Made by a program: the position numbers and the translations under genes | Shown here: piece by piece, positions 57,295-64,000 of the stretch | Layout: every line of letters starts with the position of its first letter | Position numbering within the stretch: the stretch's first letter is position 1 | Source: JBFLYZ01 sp040756415 | GTDB lineage: Bacteria > Bacteroidota > Bacteroidia > JADZBD01 | Length of the DNA stretch: 64,000 bases | Assembly: GCA_040756415.1 (NCBI GenBank) | Contig: JBFLYZ010000005.1 | Location: 1-64,000 of the forward strand | Direction of reading: 5' to 3' | Notes under the pieces: generated by a model | Seen by the model: the letters and a program-made list of their open reading frames with translations, nothing else | Databases searched by the model: none | What the model was told of the DNA's origin: nothing

Positions 57295-57670
57295 ACGGCT
57301 TGCTTTTAGCCGCCAGGACCCATCGAAGCCCCGCGGCAATTTCAATTCTGCCGGGCAGATCTGCCGGCTTAAATAAGGGGGTTTTCAGCCATTGGAATTA
57401 TTGTCTAAGCTAATTACCGCCATTCAAAAATAAGGTCCACCTATCTTCACAGGGTTTAGCCATACGCAAATGCGAAGCTGCGCCAATCTGATCTGCCGCA
57501 TAAAATGCTCAAAAACAACCATTTCATAGAAAAATCATTCTTTGGCGAATTGGCGAAAAACAGTGAAAGGAGGGATGGCGCTGCTTACGGGCGGTCGGGC
57601 ACAACGACCCAGGGAATAAAATTTTCTAAAGAACATGGGTATAAAACTCCTTTTTATTCAGAAAAGCAAG
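57295..57670. other. intergenic region, no supported gene
   Basis: Apart from weak open frames (61-64 codons) without family features, nothing is seen. The composition returns to that of the main chromosome towards the kinase gene. Confidence 0.5.
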
Positions 57671-59635
57671 ATGGAGACCAGAAAGAAAAAATACCTTGAG
57701 GGGTTAAGCTTTTTCGCCATTTTGATCGGGGTGCTGGCCCTGCTGGGATGGGTGTATAATATTCCCGTGTTAAAATCCTTCCACCCTGACTATCCGCCCA
57801 TGCGCTTCAACTCCGCCCTGGTGCTGATCTCACTTGGAATTTCATTATACCTGCTGGTCAACAGCAAATTGTTGCTCTTGCTGAGAACGCTTTGCCTGTT
57901 GATCGTGGTATTTGGAATTTCCTGTATATATGAAGATATTACCGGTGTTAATTTAGGAATTGATGAATTCTTTGTCAAGGATAATGACGCATTATCGATG
58001 GGGCTTCCTCCCGGCCGGCCCCCTGTAACGGCATCAATATGCTACATACTTATGGCAAGCGGATTTTTTATTCTCAGCACGGGAATAAAGAAACCGGTTT
58101 TAATCGCCCAATATTTTTTTCATGGCGTTACCTTCATTTCTTTGGTTGTTATTCTTAATGACATCCTTCGTTCGCCTTCCTTATCGGGGTTTTACCTGTT
58201 TACTTCTCTCTCTCTGAATATGGCGCTGTTATTACTCCTGTTATCCATTGGCGTGTCGTTTATCCATGCTGACAAAGGGATTGTGGCTCTGTTCACGGGC
58301 AACAAAACCGGCAACATCATGGCCAGGCTTTTGTTCCCGCTTATGTTCGCTTTCCTGGTGGCGATAATTATCCTGCGGGTATTAACCTCGCAAACAGGCT
58401 GGGCCACAGAGGAAATAGGCATTGCGGTGATGGTTACTTCGTTTATAGCGGCAACGCTGCTTCTTATATGGTATAACACAAACCGGCTGAACCTCCTCGA
58501 TGATAAGAGAGCCGTTGTGCTGGAAGAGCTGAAGAGAAGCGAGGAGAGATTAAGAAACTTTTTTGAAAATACATCCGTGGGAATGTTTTTTACCGACATG
58601 AAAACACTAAAGGTAATTGACGCTAATGAAACCGGGATAAAACTTTTTGGATATAGTTCGAAAGAGGAACTATTAGAGAAATTTAATCTCGTACATCACC
58701 TGGTTAATATGGAAGAACTGAAACACAATATTGACATTCTAAATGAAAAAAATAAGGTGGGTAGCAGCATTTCGGAGGTGAGAAAATTAGATGGCACGCA
58801 TTTCTGGATACAGCAATACATAGCGTTAAACGCCAAAAAGGACATTGCTCAAACCGTGGTGATTGATGTTACTGAAATGATTCAATCGCGCCATGCGCTT
58901 ATAAGTTCAATCAGGGAGCTTGAGATCGCAAACAAGGAGCTGGAATCACTCACGTTTATTTCAAGCCATGATTTGCAGGAGCCATTGCGAAAGATAAAGA
59001 CATTTTCCGCCATGCTTCAAATGGAAGAGAGCAGGTTGTCGGAAGAAGGAAAGTATTATTTGAAGAGAATGGGTGCAACGGTCGAACGGATGAAAAACCT
59101 CATTAATGATTTACTTTCCTATTCCCGCATATCGCGGTCTGAGCGAAAATTGGAAAAGACCGATCTGAATAGCGCCTTGGAAGAGGCGATGTCGGACCTT
59201 AACGGGCTTATTGAGGAGAAACATGCGCGGGTAAGGAATGAGGGGCTGTGCAAAGTAAAGGCGGTGCATTTTCAAATGCGCCAGCTTTTCTCTAACCTGC
59301 TCAGCAACTCGCTTAAGTTTACAGTGGCTGGAAGGCAGCCTGAGATCGTAATTAAGAGCCAAATCGAACAGGGAAGCAGCTTGAATGGCTTTAAACTTTT
59401 ACCTGAAAGAAATTACTGCCACATTATTTATACGGACAACGGCATGGGCTTTGATCCGCGTTACAATGAGAAAATTTTCGAGCTGTTCGAGCGCCTTGAG
59501 CACGAAAAGTATGGAGGAACCGGGATCGGCCTGGCCATTTGTAAAAAAGTTGCGGAAAATCATGGAGGAGTTATCACGGCAGCCGGAGAGCCTGATAAAG
59601 GCGCACGGTTTGACATTTATTTGCTGCAGCCTTAA
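57671..59635 (+). CDS. PAS-sensor histidine kinase
   Basis: A 654-residue protein. Seven or so hydrophobic helices fill residues 10-265 (a MASE-like membrane sensor). A PAS domain follows (about 288-405; RLRNFFENTSVGMFFTDMKT), then HisKA with the phospho-His in FISSHDLQEPLRK (about 432), and the ATPase with N box NLLSNSLKF, G1 DNGMGFD and G2 GGTGIGLAICKKV. No receiver domain is attached and no response regulator is adjacent, so the partner is elsewhere. ATG 57671 is used; 57635 would add a weak leader. Confidence 0.92.
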   Translation: METRKKKYLEGLSFFAILIGVLALLGWVYNIPVLKSFHPDYPPMRFNSALVLISLGISLYLLVNSKLLLLLRTLCLLIVVFGISCIYEDITGVNLGIDEFFVKDNDALSMGLPPGRPPVTASICYILMASGFFILSTGIKKPVLIAQYFFHGVTFISLVVILNDILRSPSLSGFYLFTSLSLNMALLLLLLSIGVSFIHADKGIVALFTGNKTGNIMARLLFPLMFAFLVAIIILRVLTSQTGWATEEIGIAVMVTSFIAATLLLIWYNTNRLNLLDDKRAVVLEELKRSEERLRNFFENTSVGMFFTDMKTLKVIDANETGIKLFGYSSKEELLEKFNLVHHLVNMEELKHNIDILNEKNKVGSSISEVRKLDGTHFWIQQYIALNAKKDIAQTVVIDVTEMIQSRHALISSIRELEIANKELESLTFISSHDLQEPLRKIKTFSAMLQMEESRLSEEGKYYLKRMGATVERMKNLINDLLSYSRISRSERKLEKTDLNSALEEAMSDLNGLIEEKHARVRNEGLCKVKAVHFQMRQLFSNLLSNSLKFTVAGRQPEIVIKSQIEQGSSLNGFKLLPERNYCHIIYTDNGMGFDPRYNEKIFELFERLEHEKYGGTGIGLAICKKVAENHGGVITAAGEPDKGARFDIYLLQP

Positions 59636-59694
59636 TTCCGGATCGATTTACGGAGTTATATCGGCCCCGAGCGCAAAAGATCAACCGGGGTAAT

Positions 59695-60468
59695 TCATTT
59701 AAAGACCGGCTTCCTTCTTTCTTTGAAAGCGGCAACGCCTTCTTTGAAATCTTCGGTGCCAAAGCATTTGCCAAACTCGCTCACCTCCTCCTCAAACCCA
59801 TCCTTCCCTTCGGCAAAAAAGGCGTTCACCGAGGCGATCACGCCCGCACCGGCACTGGGCGACCACTGCCCTATCTTGGCGATCAGCTCGTGGCATTTGG
59901 GCATAAGGTGCTCGGGAGTGGTAACGTAGTTCACCAGCCCCAGGGCCAGGGCATCGGCAGCCGAAAGCATATCGGCCGTAAGCATCAGCTCCAGGGCCTT
60001 GCCCTTGCCTATGTACTGCACCAGGCGCTGCGTGCCCCCGTATCCGGGAATAAGGCCCAGCTTCACTTCGGGCTGCCCGAACTGCGCGTTCTCGCTGGCA
60101 ATACGGATATGGCAGGCCATGGCCAGCTCGCATCCCCCTCCCAGGGCAAAGCCGTTTACGGCCGCTATCACGGGCTTGGGACAATCCTCTATGTATTTGA
60201 ACACATCCTGCCCGGCCTGGGCCATGGCCTTTCCCTGCTCCGGGCTGAGCCCGGTGAACTCCGAAATATCGGCCCCGGCCACAAAGGCCTTGGGGCCGGC
60301 CCCGGTAATGATGATGGCCTTAACCCCGCTGTTCTCCCTGGCCTCTTTTACGGCCAGCCCTATCTCCTGCACGGTCTGCTTGTTGAGCGCGTTCAGCTTA
60401 TCGGGGCGGTTGATGGTGATGGTGCAGGTGCCGCCCACTAGCGCGGTAAGCAGGTTTTGAAAGCTCAT
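59695..60468 (-). CDS. enoyl-CoA hydratase
   Basis: A 257-residue crotonase: oxyanion-hole strands AFVAGADISEF (about 61-71) and NGFALGGGCELAMACH, with both catalytic Glu residues present (in GGGCELA and GQPEVKLGLIPGYGGTQRL). It hydrates 2-enoyl-CoA in beta-oxidation or related pathways. It lies just after the B12-binding subunit gene, suggesting a joint role in acyl-CoA metabolism. Confidence 0.95.
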   Translation of the reverse strand: MSFQNLLTALVGGTCTITINRPDKLNALNKQTVQEIGLAVKEARENSGVKAIIITGAGPKAFVAGADISEFTGLSPEQGKAMAQAGQDVFKYIEDCPKPVIAAVNGFALGGGCELAMACHIRIASENAQFGQPEVKLGLIPGYGGTQRLVQYIGKGKALELMLTADMLSAADALALGLVNYVTTPEHLMPKCHELIAKIGQWSPSAGAGVIASVNAFFAEGKDGFEEEVSEFGKCFGTEDFKEGVAAFKERRKPVFK

Positions 60469-60469
60469 G

Positions 60470-60877
60470 TTATAGTTTTCTGTTGGTTTTTACCCAATCG
60501 TTTATATAGTCAACGATCACTTTCGTTTCGGTTCCCGGTGCAAACAGTTTTCCCACGCCCATTTCGTTCAGCCTCTTCATGTCCTTATCGGGGATGATGC
60601 CCCCGCCCGTGAGCAGCACATCGTTCAGGCCCTTTTCTTTCATCAGGGCCATCACCTTGGGGAATACCGTCATGTGGGCTCCCGATAATATGCTGATGCC
60701 GATGGCATCCACATCCTCCTGCAGGGCCGAGCTGACCACCATTTCGGGGGTTTGCCTGAGGCCAGTATAGATCACCTCCATGCCCGCATCGCGCAGGAAA
60801 GAGGCGATCACCTTGGCGCCCCGGTCGTGGCCGTCCAGGCCTACCTTGGCAATGAGCACGCGAACCGGACGTTTCAT
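60470..60877 (-). CDS. stand-alone cobalamin-binding subunit of methylmalonyl-CoA mutase type
   Basis: A 135-residue B12-binding domain with the GLDGHDRGAK motif (D-x-H-x-x-G, His the lower cobalt ligand), SILSGAHMTVFP and LTGGGIIP. The catalytic large chain is absent here; in split mutases it is encoded separately. The gene starts 12 bp after the NtrY-like kinase and ends 1 bp before the hydratase, so the three share a transcript. Confidence 0.93.
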   Translation of the reverse strand: MKRPVRVLIAKVGLDGHDRGAKVIASFLRDAGMEVIYTGLRQTPEMVVSSALQEDVDAIGISILSGAHMTVFPKVMALMKEKGLNDVLLTGGGIIPDKDMKRLNEMGVGKLFAPGTETKVIVDYINDWVKTNRKL

Positions 60878-60889
60878 ACGTCCGCAAAT

Positions 60890-63800
60890 TTAATCTTTGT
60901 ATTCGGGCAGCGAAACAAAAAATGTAGTTCCGGTATCCTTGCCGGTCTCGAACCAGATCTTGCCGCTGCAGGATTCCACGATGTTCTTGACCATGGCCAG
61001 CCCCAGGCCCATGCCGCCCGTTTTGGTGGTGAAATTGGGCACGAAGATCTTATCCATCACCTCCTCGCTGATGCCCGTGCCGTTATCGCTTATGCTTGCG
61101 ATGATGGCATGGCCTTTCTTTTTCAGGACTATCTGTATCCTGCCCCTGCGGCCTTCGGGTATGGCCTGCACCGCGTTCTTGATCAGGTTGTTGAACACGC
61201 GTATAAGCTGCTCCCGGTCAGCGAACACCGCGGTAGCCGGGGCAATATCGCAGTTGAAGATGAAGTCGGCCTCTTCCGAGTTCTTGAACAGGCGTATGCT
61301 GTTCTCCAGGATATCCTTAATGTATATGCGCTCGTTATTGGCCTTCGGCATTTTGGCGAAATTGGAGAATTCGGTCGCTATGCTGGAAAGCGTTTCGATC
61401 TGCTCGATCAGGGTTTTGGAAAGCCGCCTGATCTTCTCCTCCAGGTCGGGCGGCCTGTCGTTGATCAGGCGCTGCATATGTTGTATGCTCAGCTTCATGG
61501 GGGTGAGCGGGTTCTTGATCTCGTGCGCCACCTGTTTGGCCATCTCGCGCCAGGCGCTCTCCCTTTCGGAGCGGGCCAGCAGCTCAGCGCTCTTCTGCAG
61601 CTCGAGTATCATGCGGTTGTATTCGCTCACCAGGCTGCCGATCTCATCGTGCTGCTTCCATTCTATGGGCTCGTTGGCCATGCCCAGCTTGATCTTTCCC
61701 AGCTTCTCCTGGATGAGCTTGAGGGGCTGGGTGAGATAGCCCGATATGAAAATGGCCACGATGATGGATAAGCCGAAGAGCAGCACGTAAATATTGATGA
61801 GGGCTACCAGGAAAGTCGATATCTCTTTTTCCAGCTCGCTTTGCTTGGCGAAATAGGGCAGGCTGAGGTAGCCCATCAGCTTGCCGTCCTTGTTTTTAAA
61901 GGGCACGTAGGCCGAAAGGTAGTTGAGCCGGCCTATGCTCTCATCGTGTATATATTCCGTTTTGCCCCGCACGCCCATATGCAGGTAGGCATCGGGGTTC
62001 ATCTTCCGCGAGGTCAGCCCCTCATCGAACAGCTTCAGGCGCGAGGAAGCGTAAAGGTTGCCGCGCGTGTCGTAAAGGTTGATGTCCGTAAAGAAAACGC
62101 TGGAAAATTTCTTGAGCACGAAAGTGGCGTACTCGCTCAGGCTGGCGGTCAGCACCGATTCATTGCCCATTTTGCCTTCCACCTCGATCAGCACGCTCTG
62201 CAGCTTCTCGCTGAGCAGCCCGGTGTTCTTTTCCTCGTATTGCTTTTTGATATAATAGATGGTTCCGCCACCGAAAAGAATGAGCGATACCAGCACGATC
62301 ATCACCAGCAGCAGTTGTATCCTGTATTTAAAGCTGACCTGCGAAAAATCGAGGCCTACCGAAAGCTGCCGTATGAAAAGAGCAAGCAGCAGCAGCAGGC
62401 TGAAAAAAACGAACAGGTAAGAGAAGGTGGTCACCCGGCCCAGGAAACCCTCATCCTTTTTGCTGAGGATCACCAGGGTATACTCATCGGAGCGAAAGAT
62501 CAGGTGATCGTATCCCTCGAATTCCGTGCGCAGGAAGCCGCCCAGCTCGGGCTGGGGATACGAGCGGGGATGCGAGAGGTACTGGAACTTGCCGAACTTG
62601 TTGATGAGCGTGCGGTTCTTGTATTTGGCATACGAGTAGCTGGCCAGCTCGCGGTTGAGGCCTATCTCCCGGTCGAGGAGGAGCTCGGGGAAACCGATCT
62701 CTTCTGAAACGAAGCGGGAGTCGAGCTCGATATACAGGTCGCCAAAGCGGGTAGCGGAAAGGTTGTAATACAGGGGTATGCGGGCCAGGTAGCTGATCTT
62801 GCCGCTGGGATTGGGGATGTAGTAACAGTTCGGGCTTTCCGTTCCCGCCCCGTAGTTGCGTATCATCTCTTCGAAGTAGGTGTGATTGTCGCGGCTGGGA
62901 TTCGATCCGTTGAACACCGGGTAGCACATGGTATCGAATACCGATACGCGCACATCGTATTTTTCCCAGTAGCCTGAAAAATATTTCTGCGTGAACAGCT
63001 TTCCGAAATCGGGCGAAAAGGCCTGGGAGAGCAGGGCCGTATCGCTTTTGATCTTTTCCTCCAACTCGGCAAAGAGGTGCTCGGCAAGGGGATCCTGTTC
63101 GCTGGCCAGCTTTTCGGCATACAGCTCGCGGTTGCCGGCCTCTTTCTGGTCGCGGTATTTCACGAGGGTGTGAACCGCGTAGAACGTTACGATAAACACC
63201 AGCAGGGCGATGCCGGAAAAAAGATAGTTGCTCCGGGCGTTCCTGCGGATGCGCGTGATGGCCACCATCAGCGCGGCCGGCCACAGGATGGTGATCAGGT
63301 CGTAGGAGCCCAGCAGGTGCGCCACCGCAGTATAGAACAGCACGGCCGATGCAAATACGATCATCTGTTCGCGCCTGCCCATGCCCAGGTGCCGCACCAG
63401 GTTCACGGCCTTATCGGCAAAGAGAAAAAAGGAGAACAGCAGCAGGCCGATGATGCCCAGGGCGATGTAACTGTAACGGTCAAGGCTGAACAGGTCGTTG
63501 ATGTTATAGGAAATGTTGGAGTTGCGTATAAGGCCGATGAAAAGCAGGTTGAGCTGGCGCGAGAAGAGGAAAACGGCCAGCAACAGCAAGAAGGCGATGA
63601 GGGGCCGCGGAAGCCGCAGGCTGCGGAGGGCAAGCGCGGATGCCGGGATGCGCGAAGAGGCGTACCAAACGATAAAAAAGGCCAGCAGCGAATTGATCAG
63701 CAGGTCGCCCAGCGAAGGCAGCCAGAACGAAGTGGCATCGCCATAGTACTGCGGGTTGAACAGGGGTTGGGCATACAGCGATTGCGGGAACTTGAGCAGG

Positions 63801-64000
63801 ATGGACAGGAAGCGCAGCAGCACGAGCGATGCCCCGAAGACCAGCACGGGCCAGTAAGGGCCCAGCCGCTTCCCCATGTAGTCGCACTCGGCCATAATGT
63901 AAAAGAGCAGCAAGAACAGGGCAATCACATTCAGCCAGACAGAGAGCCGGGTGCCGTAGGTCTCATCGCTGAGGTCGGCCGGGAAGACCAGGGTGCAGAG
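60890..64000 (-). CDS. NtrY-like membrane histidine kinase, cut by window end
   Basis: At least 1036 codons; the frame is open to base 64000 without a stop, so the N-terminus lies outside. The GTG at 63928 is not needed as the start. It has many N-terminal helices, a large extracytoplasmic sensor (about 260-480 counted from 63928), further helices, a second sensor region, HAMP (about 730-785; LTQPLKLIQEKLGKIKLG), HisKA with the phospho-His in KQVAHEIKNPLTPMKL, and an ATPase with DNGTGISEEVMDKIF and GGMGLGLAMVKNI. It resembles NtrY-type envelope-stress or nitrogen sensors. Confidence 0.9.
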   Translation of the reverse strand, partial: LCTLVFPADLSDETYGTRLSVWLNVIALFLLLFYIMAECDYMGKRLGPYWPVLVFGASLVLLRFLSILLKFPQSLYAQPLFNPQYYGDATSFWLPSLGDLLINSLLAFFIVWYASSRIPASALALRSLRLPRPLIAFLLLLAVFLFSRQLNLLFIGLIRNSNISYNINDLFSLDRYSYIALGIIGLLLFSFFLFADKAVNLVRHLGMGRREQMIVFASAVLFYTAVAHLLGSYDLITILWPAALMVAITRIRRNARSNYLFSGIALLVFIVTFYAVHTLVKYRDQKEAGNRELYAEKLASEQDPLAEHLFAELEEKIKSDTALLSQAFSPDFGKLFTQKYFSGYWEKYDVRVSVFDTMCYPVFNGSNPSRDNHTYFEEMIRNYGAGTESPNCYYIPNPSGKISYLARIPLYYNLSATRFGDLYIELDSRFVSEEIGFPELLLDREIGLNRELASYSYAKYKNRTLINKFGKFQYLSHPRSYPQPELGGFLRTEFEGYDHLIFRSDEYTLVILSKKDEGFLGRVTTFSYLFVFFSLLLLLALFIRQLSVGLDFSQVSFKYRIQLLLVMIVLVSLILFGGGTIYYIKKQYEEKNTGLLSEKLQSVLIEVEGKMGNESVLTASLSEYATFVLKKFSSVFFTDINLYDTRGNLYASSRLKLFDEGLTSRKMNPDAYLHMGVRGKTEYIHDESIGRLNYLSAYVPFKNKDGKLMGYLSLPYFAKQSELEKEISTFLVALINIYVLLFGLSIIVAIFISGYLTQPLKLIQEKLGKIKLGMANEPIEWKQHDEIGSLVSEYNRMILELQKSAELLARSERESAWREMAKQVAHEIKNPLTPMKLSIQHMQRLINDRPPDLEEKIRRLSKTLIEQIETLSSIATEFSNFAKMPKANNERIYIKDILENSIRLFKNSEEADFIFNCDIAPATAVFADREQLIRVFNNLIKNAVQAIPEGRRGRIQIVLKKKGHAIIASISDNGTGISEEVMDKIFVPNFTTKTGGMGLGLAMVKNIVESCSGKIWFETGKDTGTTFFVSLPEYKD

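Noticed and set aside
57505..57699. 64-codon plus-strand ORF before the histidine kinase
   Set aside because: It runs into the kinase start in a different frame and shows no coding signature.

Overview
The window comes from a Bacteroidota (Bacteroidetes) chromosome, GC-moderate, probably an environmental or uncultured member. The evidence is a PorZ homologue of the type IX secretion system (T9SS), two proteins with T9SS-type C-terminal sorting domains, many short lipoproteins and outer-membrane barrels, families typical of the phylum (RDD, DUF4292, SdiA-regulated, TPR-SpoIIE), and the Bacteroidota -7 promoter element TAnnTTTG ahead of many genes on both strands. Shine-Dalgarno sequences are mostly absent, and several genes start only 3-5 nt after the -7 element, which suggests leaderless transcripts.

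Layout. 1-5.4 kb: AT-rich flank, rpiB - M28 peptidase - LutB-like operon, then a PAS protein. 5.5-11.3 kb: small secreted, barrel and membrane genes, a structured RNA candidate at 6.5-6.7 kb, and an AT-rich orphan gene. 11.3-17 kb: mnmG carrying two in-frame palindromic insertions, a secreted repeat protein, an RDD protein, an ABC exporter. 17.0-19.3 kb: tRNA-Pro(CGG) followed by a perfect-period 310-bp tandem duplication of a GIY-YIG nuclease gene plus a tRNA 3' fragment, then three parS-like palindromes in 1.3 kb spanning a VOC protein and a methyltransferase. 19.6-25.5 kb: aminotransferase and three tandem TPR regulators, of which only the third has a SpoIIE phosphatase domain. 25.5-34.3 kb: lipoproteins, T9SS cargo, a Cys/Met PLP enzyme, acyltransferase, two transporters, tRNA-Arg(CCG). 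34.4-46.1 kb: porZ, recO, an XRE regulator with a candidate operator, an SdiA-regulated family protein, M42 peptidase, TonB-like protein, ABC-2 exporter pair, quinone reductase, MltD-like lytic transglycosylase. 46.2-55.3 kb: a long minus-strand envelope cluster (flippase, dUTPase, four-helix-bundle cassette, sugar nucleotidyltransferase, TPR lipoprotein, DUF4292, EnvC-like protein, TatA, GatA). 55.3-57.3 kb: a low-GC island with a RelA/SpoT-domain gene bounded by 16-bp imperfect inverted repeats, two very small ORFs and a tyrosine-recombinase remnant. 57.7-64 kb: a PAS histidine kinase, enoyl-CoA hydratase, a stand-alone B12-binding subunit, and an NtrY-like kinase cut by the window end.

The most unusual parts are the tRNA-Pro/GIY-YIG tandem cassettes, the parS cluster next to them (with mnmG nearby, suggesting an origin-proximal location), the palindromic insertions inside mnmG, and the RelA/SpoT cassette island. 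All calls are from reading sequence and motif knowledge; no searches were run.
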